Source of the DNA: Elusimicrobiaceae bacterium
GTDB taxonomy: Bacteria; Elusimicrobiota; Elusimicrobia; Elusimicrobiales; Elusimicrobiaceae
Assembly (NCBI GenBank): GCA_016282685.1
Contig: JAEELM010000036.1
Span: forward strand, 1 to 64,000
Direction: 5' to 3'
Length of the DNA stretch: 64,000 bases
Shown here: one piece after another, positions 43,401 to 50,339 of the stretch
Numbering within the stretch: the first letter of the stretch is position 1
Layout of the letters: every line of letters begins with the position of its first letter
Program-made: the position numbers and the translations under genes
Notes under the pieces: model-generated
The model's input: only the letters and a program-made list of their open reading frames with translations
Databases searched by the model: none
What the model was told of the DNA's origin: nothing

Positions 43401-43814
43401 CTATTTTAAATTTCCTTTTTGGTCAAAAACAAATTTGGAATTATTTTCTTTGAACGTAACAGTTGTATAACCGTATTGGGGGTTTTTGCCCAAGCGGCGG
43501 TTGGTAAATATGGCCACGTTATCGTTGAGGATACAAACGGTGGAACCTCCGTCACGGTATGTGGTGCATTGGGAAACTTCCAATCCTAAAGAAGCCAAAT
43601 CCGGATTTTCGTATTTAACGGAGTTTTCCCAGACGTTTTCTCCCTTTTCTACTGTGGTGTTAAGGGATACTTCCTTGGTTTTTTCCAGTAGTTGGACTAT
43701 TTTCCAGCAATCATTTCCCTCAATCCGACAGTTGTTATTGGTATTTTTTTGCTGTCCGGTGCTGCATGCGGCCAATAAACCACCGGCAATGATGAGCAAT
43801 GCAATCTTTTTCAT
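43401..43814 (-). CDS. Small lipoprotein, unknown
   Basis: Start set at ATG 43814 with AGGAGG upstream (137 aa). Signal MKKIALLIIAGGLLAAC with lipobox LLAAC (C17). The mature part has C27 and C34 in NNCRIEGNDCWKIV, a pair that could form a disulfide, another pair in CTTYRDGGSTVC, and then VTFKENNSKFVFDQKG. I do not recognise a family. It stands alone between terminators. Confidence 0.8.
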   Translation of the reverse strand: MKKIALLIIAGGLLAACSTGQQKNTNNNCRIEGNDCWKIVQLLEKTKEVSLNTTVEKGENVWENSVKYENPDLASLGLEVSQCTTYRDGGSTVCILNDNVAIFTNRRLGKNPQYGYTTVTFKENNSKFVFDQKGNLK

Positions 43815-43846
43815 AAATCCTCCTATAAGATACTTTAAGTATAGCA

Positions 43847-43874
43847 AAAATCCCCGCTATTTAGCGGGGATTTT
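43847..43874 (-). terminator. Intrinsic terminator of the second hydrogenase gene
   Basis: AAAATCCCCGCT and AGCGGGGATTTT pair around a 4-nt loop, with a T-run on the minus strand, 15 nt past the hydrogenase stop. Confidence 0.78.
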
Positions 43875-43888
43875 ATGTGTCGGAAAGA

Positions 43889-45352
43889 CTATTTTTTGTC
43901 AGTGAGTGCACAAGGTACTTTGGGGCTTTTTTCCACTAATTCTTTAATGGGTTTAATGGTTTGGGCCTGGGGCTTAAGTGTACAAGGGCCGCCAATGCAG
44001 CCTCCTTTGCAGTTCATTACTTCCAACAATTGGAAATTGCCGGTTCCTTTGGCAAAAGAGTTCAAAAGCAGCATGGTTTTTTTATCAATGCCGTTGATAG
44101 CCATTTTGGTAAATGATTTTTTCCCGGCGATGGCATTTTCTACCGCTTGGGCTACGCCCCCGGTTACGCCGTAATAACGGCCTTCGCCGGAAATGTTGGA
44201 CTCTAACGGAGTTTCTTCACATGTCTCCGGGGTAATATCCCGCGCGGCAAACAGGACGCCCAATTCTTCGTAAGTCATTACGAAGTCAATATTGGGGTCT
44301 TCCATTCCTTCGGCCCGTTTGGACACGCAGGGCCCGATAAAAACGGTTGTATAGCCATTGGCTTTTTCCAATTCGGCCGTGTAAGCCGTTGGAGTCTTTG
44401 TATGCGAAACAAATTCTTTAAGAGCCGGAATATGTTTTTTGACGGCTTGTACCCAGGCCGCACAACAAGAAGTGGTCATGAATTTTGCCCCGTTTTCCAG
44501 CCGCTCTACCAATTCGCGTGCTTCGTTACGGGTGGTAATGTCGGCTCCTTTGGCTACTTCGGTTACTTTGCTAAAGCCGGCTTTTTTGATAGCGGTAATT
44601 ACTTGCCCTAAAGAGGCTTTGTCAAATTGGCCTACAATGGAGGGAGCAACCATGGCACAAACTTTTTTACCTTTCTTAATAGTGCTCAAAATATCCACAA
44701 TTTGGCTGCGTTCGGTAATGGCACCAAACGGACAGGCAGGCAAGCAATGGCCGCAAGAGATACATTTTTCAAAATCTATTTTGGCTAATCCATTTTTATC
44801 TTTATGAATAGCATCTACAGGGCAGGCTTGTTCGCACGGAACGGGAATGTAAATAATGGCATGGTAGGGGCACGCGTCTTTGCACATGCCGCAATTTTTA
44901 CATTTATTCGGGTCAATAACGGAACGTGTATTTACAATGGAAATAGCCCCGAACTGACAAGCTTGTTGGCAGTGACGAGTTAAACACCCCTGGCATGATT
45001 CCGTTACTAAATGGCGTGCAGGCGGACAGCCTTCACAGGCGATGTCCACTACGGTCAACGGATGGTTGGGGAGTTCTTTGCGGACGAGCGCTTTTTGGGC
45101 ATATTCGTTTGGAGAAGTAGCTCCATCGTCATCTTCTACTCCGTAACCTAACGCAGCTATTACGCGGGTGCGGAAAATGGCCTGCTCTTTATAAATACAG
45201 CACCGCACCGAAGATTGCGACCCCGGAGGGATAACTTCAAACGGGATCCGGTATGCGTGGGTTTCCAATAGCCCTTTATCAAAGGCTTCTACCACCTTGC
45301 GTAATGCCATACGGCGGTAAAAAGAAACTTGGTTGTTGTCACAACAATTCAT
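43889..45352 (-). CDS. [FeFe] hydrogenase, group B-like
   Basis: 487 residues. The N-terminal half has many cysteines for Fe-S clusters: an unusual C-x2-C region (ACEGCPP...CQGCLTRHCQQAC, about 105-130), then ferredoxin motifs CKNCGMCKDAC and CISCGHCLPAC. The H-cluster motifs vary: L1 TTSCCAAW (about 292, A for the usual P), L2 GPCVSKRAE (about 339, G for M), L3 EVMNCKGGCIGG (about 446). G/A-P-C in L2 is what I associate with group B enzymes; the function of that group (H2 production or uptake, partner) is poorly known. It stands apart from hydCBA. The promoter looks leaderless. Confidence 0.85.
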   Translation of the reverse strand: MNCCDNNQVSFYRRMALRKVVEAFDKGLLETHAYRIPFEVIPPGSQSSVRCCIYKEQAIFRTRVIAALGYGVEDDDGATSPNEYAQKALVRKELPNHPLTVVDIACEGCPPARHLVTESCQGCLTRHCQQACQFGAISIVNTRSVIDPNKCKNCGMCKDACPYHAIIYIPVPCEQACPVDAIHKDKNGLAKIDFEKCISCGHCLPACPFGAITERSQIVDILSTIKKGKKVCAMVAPSIVGQFDKASLGQVITAIKKAGFSKVTEVAKGADITTRNEARELVERLENGAKFMTTSCCAAWVQAVKKHIPALKEFVSHTKTPTAYTAELEKANGYTTVFIGPCVSKRAEGMEDPNIDFVMTYEELGVLFAARDITPETCEETPLESNISGEGRYYGVTGGVAQAVENAIAGKKSFTKMAINGIDKKTMLLLNSFAKGTGNFQLLEVMNCKGGCIGGPCTLKPQAQTIKPIKELVEKSPKVPCALTDKK

Positions 45353-45358
45353 ATTTAT

Positions 45359-45367
45359 ATTCTACCA
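45359..45367 (-). promoter_or_regulatory. Extended -10 of a candidate leaderless promoter (second hydrogenase)
   Basis: The minus strand reads TGGTAGAAT, then 6 nt (ATAAAT), then the ATG at 45352, with no Shine-Dalgarno. Confidence 0.55.
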
Positions 45368-45369
45368 TA

Positions 45370-46797
45370 TTAATAATAGGGTGTAAGAAGTTTAAAAGTA
45401 TTATCTACCAACCGTTGGTACCAAGGTTGGTGTTTCAAAAAAGATAAATGTTCCCGGCGTGCACCTTTCTTTTTGTGTGCTATGATTGTATGAATTTGTG
45501 ATGCCAATTCTTTATCTATACACTCCATATTACACTCAAAATTTAGTTTCAAACTACGCACATCCCAATTGGCAGAGCCGATAAATGCCCACTGATCATC
45601 CACCAATAAAATTTTACTATGGTCAAAAGGGGGAACCGTGCGATAAATTTTAATATGTCTTTTGAGTAAGCGTTTGAAATTGGCACGCATGGCACGGTCC
45701 ATCCCAAAGATGTTGCTTTTTCGCGGCAAGATGATTTCTACCTTCACGCCCCGCATAGAGGCTACTTCCAGCGCAGAGAGAATATTTTCCTCCGGCAGGA
45801 AGTAGGGGGTGAGGATTTTGATGCTTTTTTGCGCGCAAGCCAATGCCCCGGTGAACATATAGGAAATTTTGCCGTAGTTGCTGTCGGGTCCGTCGGGAAT
45901 GATTCGCGCAGCGCAAGATCCGTCGGCGTTGAAAGAGTCCGGCGTATAAGCTGTAAATTTCTTTTTGGTAGCAAAATTCCAATCTTCTTCAAATACGCGG
46001 GCAATTTGGCGAACTACCGGGCCGTGTACCTGAAAAGTAACATCCGCTATGGGACCCTTAGGATGTGTATCTACCAAATTTCCCTGAGCGATATTCATCC
46101 CGCCAAAAAAGGCAGAAGAGCCGTCCACTATCAGTATTTTGCGGTGGTTGCGTAAATTAACGAAAGGCAGATTAAACGGTTTTTTTGAAGGCAAAAAAAC
46201 GGCCGTTTCCAAGCCGGTAATGGAGTGTAAAGGTTGTAAAATAGTGGGAGAAGAATAGTTTTTTCCTACGCCGTCGACTAAAACTTTAATACGGGCCCCG
46301 TTGAGGGCTGCCTGACGCAGAGCAGAGAGAAACATTTGTCCGGCTGCATCATTGTTAAAAATATAACTTTGCAGGAGTACTTCTTTGCGGGCTTGTGCAA
46401 TCAGCTGACACATAGCGGGATAGGCAGCGTCTCCATTTTCAAAAGCTTGTACCCGGTTGCCGAAACAAAAAGGTTGCGGATGCACCTCAACCCCCAATTT
46501 TAATAAGGGAAGTAATGCTTGAGGAAAGGGAGAAGTATCCTTCAAATCAGTTTTGGGAAGGAATTTAAAAGCTCCCGCTTTGCGGGAAAGTGAAAGGGCC
46601 TTGCGGTGGATGCGATTAATACCCAGGGCAATATAAACCAATGTGCCTATGATGGGGGCCAACCAAACCAACCCAATCCAGCCGATAGCACTTTTCACAT
46701 CTTCTTTAAATAGCAAAATGTGAATGGTAACAACGCAATGCAGCACTAAACATAGAAAGGCTGCTAAACTAAACGGCAATATAGAGACTAAATCCAT
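45370..46797 (-). CDS. cls: Cardiolipin synthase (PLD type)
   Basis: 475 residues. Two N-terminal membrane helices (about 5-30 and 36-58) including the PLDc_N segment, then two phospholipase D HKD motifs: HRKILIVDGSSAFFGG (about 216) and HSKILLVDDQWAFIGSANWD (about 390). It condenses two phosphatidylglycerols (or PG with another lipid) into cardiolipin at the inner membrane. Its stop is 3 nt from the hydrogenase promoter region. The -10 is placed as in a leaderless promoter. Confidence 0.92.
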   Translation of the reverse strand: MDLVSILPFSLAAFLCLVLHCVVTIHILLFKEDVKSAIGWIGLVWLAPIIGTLVYIALGINRIHRKALSLSRKAGAFKFLPKTDLKDTSPFPQALLPLLKLGVEVHPQPFCFGNRVQAFENGDAAYPAMCQLIAQARKEVLLQSYIFNNDAAGQMFLSALRQAALNGARIKVLVDGVGKNYSSPTILQPLHSITGLETAVFLPSKKPFNLPFVNLRNHRKILIVDGSSAFFGGMNIAQGNLVDTHPKGPIADVTFQVHGPVVRQIARVFEEDWNFATKKKFTAYTPDSFNADGSCAARIIPDGPDSNYGKISYMFTGALACAQKSIKILTPYFLPEENILSALEVASMRGVKVEIILPRKSNIFGMDRAMRANFKRLLKRHIKIYRTVPPFDHSKILLVDDQWAFIGSANWDVRSLKLNFECNMECIDKELASQIHTIIAHKKKGARREHLSFLKHQPWYQRLVDNTFKLLTPYY

Positions 46798-46803
46798 AGC
46801 GCT

Positions 46804-46809
46804 ATTATA
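46804..46809 (-). promoter_or_regulatory. -10 of a candidate leaderless promoter (cls)
   Basis: The minus strand reads TATAAT, then AGCGCT, then the ATG at 46797. The hexamer is perfect but lacks the TGn extension. No Shine-Dalgarno. Confidence 0.5.
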
Positions 46810-46834
46810 GAAAATCTACAAATCTTTGGTACGC

Positions 46835-47692
46835 TTAAAATGTATTAGGTAAAATGACAGGCGTTCCGGCCGGTTGTTTGCTGGGAATTAAAGGAAGCGA
46901 CGGATATCTTTCCGGATGGAGAACACGCGGCATATACAGTTGATCTGACAGCGTTCCTCCTTCTAAAAGGGCTTTGTATTGCCGTTGTTTTCTGCGTTCC
47001 TCGCGAATGGCTTGCTCTTTCTCTTGACGGAGTTGTTCCAATTCCTTTTTCTGCAGTTCTTGCTGTTCTTCCAACCATTGTTGGTTATCTGCGGATAACT
47101 GGGTGATGTACGAAGCGTAGTCTTTAGCGTCGGTAAATGTTTGTGCCAGTTGCCCATCACAGAATAAAAAGTAACTGGTTTCTTTTTTACCCGGTAAGAC
47201 AAGTTGATAAATTTGCCATTCCCGGTCGCGGGTAAAATCGACTAAATTGGTTGCGATCGCGTCAGGAAAAGAATGTAAAAAATCGCTCTCGCTGGTACTT
47301 ATGCTTAATCCATACCGGCGGTTAAGAGAAATGACGGAAGCGGCATTATCTGCACAAGCTAGGAAATGGTCTTTTTGATCAAACAAAAGTTTGCGATAAC
47401 TGCCGTCATCACTGCCATAACGCACATAGTGGTATTTTGTTCCGTTGGAAGATTTCAGTAATAAATCGGCAGAGGAAACAGTAGTAACCGTGTAGAGGAT
47501 TTCTTCCCTTGTTTTGTTTTTGAACAGTTTGTTTAATTGCTTTTCGTTTTTGTCCCAAATCCAAATGCCGTCCGCTTCCGGGTTATCATCCCCGGTAAGC
47601 TCAATAACAATTTCCGGCTCTTCGTCAACTGGGGTTTGAGAAAATAACCCCAGCGGCAGGACTAATAAGCAGAGTAAATAAATCCAACGCAT
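46835..47692 (-). CDS. Secreted coiled-coil protein, unknown
   Basis: 285 residues. Signal peptide MRWIYLLCLLVLPLGLFSQ; mature domain about 25-195 with mixed alpha/beta character; a charged coiled coil about 200-242 (EEQQELQKKELEQLRQEKEQ and following); a proline-rich end (PSLPLIPSKQPAGTPVILP). No family recognised. The minus strand has TGCCACAAT, 6 nt, then ATG, a weaker copy of the leaderless pattern. Confidence 0.75.
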   Translation of the reverse strand: MRWIYLLCLLVLPLGLFSQTPVDEEPEIVIELTGDDNPEADGIWIWDKNEKQLNKLFKNKTREEILYTVTTVSSADLLLKSSNGTKYHYVRYGSDDGSYRKLLFDQKDHFLACADNAASVISLNRRYGLSISTSESDFLHSFPDAIATNLVDFTRDREWQIYQLVLPGKKETSYFLFCDGQLAQTFTDAKDYASYITQLSADNQQWLEEQQELQKKELEQLRQEKEQAIREERRKQRQYKALLEGGTLSDQLYMPRVLHPERYPSLPLIPSKQPAGTPVILPNTF

Positions 47693-47734
47693 ATACGTAT
47701 TGTGGCAAAAAATAAAATAAAAAACAAGAAAGCG

Positions 47735-49033
47735 CTATTCCGCCTTGGTAATGATAGCTTCCATGAGTTTATGCCGGCGAAATTTACGGGTTTCCAAAAT
47801 AATTCCGTTGCGTAAAATTTTTTGATTTTTAGTAGGAGCTTCCCCTCCTAATTGGGCGGCAATCCATTGTTCCACGGTTTGGGTGGGAGGCAAATCAGCC
47901 GGGATAGAGAGATTTAATTTTTCAAAAATTTCAGACATATTGGCGGACGCACTGACAATGAAAGCGTTACCAAAAGGCTTGATATAGGAGGGGAAAAAAT
48001 CATATTCATCTTCAATTTCTCCCACCATTTCTTCAAAGATATCTTCCAAGGTGACGATACCGGTAATTTTTTCTTCCTCGGTTACCAAGCAAATATGTTG
48101 TTTGGTTTTCATTAATTTCTGCAACGCAGCCGATATAATTGTGTCCGCTTCCAAACGCAAAATGGGCCGCATAATTGAACGGGTGGAAGTGCCTGCGCTA
48201 CCCCCTGATTTGGTGGCAGTAAAAATATCTTTAAAATTTAAATATCCGATTACACTTTGCGGGTTGTCGCTATGTTCCAATACGGGGAAACGTGTGTGCA
48301 TATCCAGGTGGGCTTTTAAGAAAGTATCTGCAATAGACGCATTTGCATCCAACATATACACTTGTTCCAAGGGGACTTGAATTTCTCGTATTTTACGTAC
48401 GCAAAATTGGGCGGTAGAAATCACAATCTTTTCCTCTACGCTGGTAAACAAGCGGGAAGAAGAAGCAATAGCTGCAGCCGTACGTAAATCTTCTAAAGCA
48501 GCCCGTTTGAGCATTTTAGGATCTTGTTCTTTTGACGGCGTTTTAAGTGTAAAAAAGTGCACGATATTTTCCATGCTTCCCACAATGGGGGCTAGGAAAG
48601 AGTAAAGAAATTTCATGACCGGAGATAGTTTCAATAACACCCATTCTTTATTTTTTAGGGCAAAAGTTTTGGGAATTAATTCCCCAAAAACAATGGTTAC
48701 AAAACTGAGCGGAACTACCACGCATGTCACAGAAAGTAAATAGGCCAAATGTGAAGGTAGCCCGAACATTTGTTTAAAAAACGGTACAAATAAATTATCT
48801 CCACCAATTCCACCGGTAGCAGCGGCAATAGCTCCCACCAGGGTAATGCCAATTTGTACGGTAGCTAAACTTCCTTCCATGTGATCTTTCATAAAAAGAG
48901 CGGCTTCAGACCCGGGATGTTTTTCTTGCAGCAGAACGGAAATTTTTGTGCGCGAAACGGAAGCTAACGCCATTTCGTAGGCAGCGAACAGAGCGTTGAA
49001 TGCTAGCATTAATAAAATAAAGAGGATGGTCAT
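47735..49033 (-). CDS. CNNM/DUF21 and CBS-domain membrane protein (HlyC/CorC family)
   Basis: 432 residues. A DUF21/CNNM transmembrane domain (about 1-180, with helices at the start and SVTCVVVPLSFVTIVFGELIPKT near 110), a pair of CBS domains (about 205-330; GIVTLEDIFEEMVGEIEDEYD is the hallmark end) and a CorC_HlyC domain (about 345-430). The family is linked to Mg2+/Co2+ transport or efflux; older 'hemolysin' names are misleading. The extended -10 TGCTAAACT is 6 nt before the ATG. Confidence 0.92.
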   Translation of the reverse strand: MTILFILLMLAFNALFAAYEMALASVSRTKISVLLQEKHPGSEAALFMKDHMEGSLATVQIGITLVGAIAAATGGIGGDNLFVPFFKQMFGLPSHLAYLLSVTCVVVPLSFVTIVFGELIPKTFALKNKEWVLLKLSPVMKFLYSFLAPIVGSMENIVHFFTLKTPSKEQDPKMLKRAALEDLRTAAAIASSSRLFTSVEEKIVISTAQFCVRKIREIQVPLEQVYMLDANASIADTFLKAHLDMHTRFPVLEHSDNPQSVIGYLNFKDIFTATKSGGSAGTSTRSIMRPILRLEADTIISAALQKLMKTKQHICLVTEEEKITGIVTLEDIFEEMVGEIEDEYDFFPSYIKPFGNAFIVSASANMSEIFEKLNLSIPADLPPTQTVEQWIAAQLGGEAPTKNQKILRNGIILETRKFRRHKLMEAIITKAE

Positions 49034-49039
49034 AAATAC

Positions 49040-49048
49040 AGTTTAGCA
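49040..49048 (-). promoter_or_regulatory. Extended -10 of a candidate leaderless promoter (CNNM gene)
   Basis: The minus strand reads TGCTAAACT, then 6 nt (GTATTT), then the ATG at 49033. No Shine-Dalgarno is present. Confidence 0.5.
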
Positions 49049-49069
49049 AATACGTGCAAGTTGGAACAA

Positions 49070-49099
49070 TAAAAAGCACCCACCGAATGGTGGGTGCTT
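49070..49099 (-). terminator. Intrinsic terminator of the choloylglycine-hydrolase-like gene
   Basis: AGCACCCACC and GGTGGGTGCT form a 10-bp stem around ATTC, followed on the minus strand by TTTTTATTG, 13 nt beyond the stop. Confidence 0.88.
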
Positions 49100-49111
49100 G
49101 GGTATATGATA

Positions 49112-50212
49112 TTAAAAAGAAAGTTCGTGGAACTGTTCTTGTGCAAGTTGATCCATTTCCGTTACCGTATAAGGCACTTTGGTAAAATCAATTTTTGTTA
49201 AATCAATCTTACGTATGGCGGAATTATACATAGTGCGGTAATAGAAAGTGGGGTGAGTTTGATCTGATACGGCGGTCCATTGCGTGGCGCTGGGCATATC
49301 GGGAATCGTTTGCCCAGGGGCATATTCTGCTCCGATAGGCAAATCAAAATTATTCAAGATATGAAAGGCTTGTGTGACGGCTGCGTAAGTGTTGGCCGGA
49401 GTGGGAGAAGAGTGCAGCCAAAAAAATACACGTACCAAACGGGAAGGAGGAGTCAAATCTCCCGGCAATCCCGTTAAGTTAGAGCCACCACCTAAAGAAA
49501 AGAGCTCTACTTTTCCTATGGTTTGATTGGGGGCTTTCCCGGACGTTAAATGCACGTAATTGTTTAAATTGTCCTGGTGCCATGAGAAACTTGGAGAGTT
49601 CGTGATAACATCCAAATTATTCTCGTAAACATGGCGTTTGCCTCCATCTGTAATTTCCAACACTATGCTGCGTCCGCCGGCATCAGCAATGCGCCAGTGT
49701 CCGGTGGCGTAGTGACCGTCGGAATCGGGTTTGCCAATGGGAATAATTTCAATTTTATTCAAACCGTTTAAGGCTTCTTCCACTGTGGCAAAATTGGTTA
49801 AGATGTAGCGCACCAGTTCCCCGTCACTGACGGATTTTTTAGCATGTTTTTTTTGATAAGGGGTTAAATTTCCATAATGGGAAAAATAAAAAATACCGGC
49901 GTTTAAGCCTTTTTCATTGATGCCTTCCGTTACAAATTCCGGTGCGACGGTACTAGCACCGACTGCCCCGTATTTGTTGGTCCAGGTGAGGCCGTTTTGC
50001 CCGTCTGGGGTAATAGCTTGGTTGTTATGTCCGCGCGGCATAATAACCAGCTTGCTGTTGAGATTCCCGCCGCTCCATTCTATGGTGCGTGCTTGTAATC
50101 GGGTTCCGTCTTTGGCCAAAATCGAAAGGCCGGTACAACTGTGTGCTGCCGGAGCGAAGGTGAGAAATGCTAGCAAGGTGGCAGAGAGTGCTTTTTTGAT
50201 TCCTGTTTTCAT
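49112..50212 (-). CDS. Secreted choloylglycine hydrolase family enzyme (bile salt hydrolase / penicillin V acylase-like)
   Basis: 366 residues. The signal peptide ends AHS|C, so cleavage exposes C26 as the N-terminal nucleophile expected of this Ntn-hydrolase family (CTGLSILAKDG). Other family positions: R42 in ARTIEW, EGINEKGLNAG (about 88-98), VITNSPSFSWH (about 205-215, the conserved N), and PPSRLVRVFFW (R about 255). It cleaves amide bonds of conjugated bile salts, penicillin V or N-acyl homoserine lactones; sequence alone does not decide. The export signal is typical of Gram-negative homologues. It has a Shine-Dalgarno and its own terminator. Confidence 0.88.
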   Translation of the reverse strand: MKTGIKKALSATLLAFLTFAPAAHSCTGLSILAKDGTRLQARTIEWSGGNLNSKLVIMPRGHNNQAITPDGQNGLTWTNKYGAVGASTVAPEFVTEGINEKGLNAGIFYFSHYGNLTPYQKKHAKKSVSDGELVRYILTNFATVEEALNGLNKIEIIPIGKPDSDGHYATGHWRIADAGGRSIVLEITDGGKRHVYENNLDVITNSPSFSWHQDNLNNYVHLTSGKAPNQTIGKVELFSLGGGSNLTGLPGDLTPPSRLVRVFFWLHSSPTPANTYAAVTQAFHILNNFDLPIGAEYAPGQTIPDMPSATQWTAVSDQTHPTFYYRTMYNSAIRKIDLTKIDFTKVPYTVTEMDQLAQEQFHELSF

Positions 50213-50295
50213 TTTTTCCTCCGTGTATCTTTAATTTGGCAGTATATTGAAACATTCTTGCAGTTTGTTTGCACGATTGAAAAAAGGTTAGTTAT

Positions 50296-50324
50296 TTGAC
50301 ACTTTCTTCTAATTAAAATATCCT
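50296..50324 (+). promoter_or_regulatory. Sigma70-type promoter of copA-copZ
   Basis: Perfect -35 TTGACA (50296-50301), 17 nt, TATCCT as -10 (50319-50324). The -10 lies inside the inverted repeat annotated next. Confidence 0.6.
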
Positions 50325-50339
50325 AATATAAGAGGATAT
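50318..50339 (+). promoter_or_regulatory. Candidate operator overlapping copA -10 and start
   Basis: ATATCCT-N8-AGGATAT is a perfect 7-bp inverted repeat covering the -10 and ending at the base before the copA ATG. The position suits a repressor site. The sequence is not the CopY or CsoR consensus I know, so the regulator is unknown. No regulator gene is adjacent. Confidence 0.45.
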
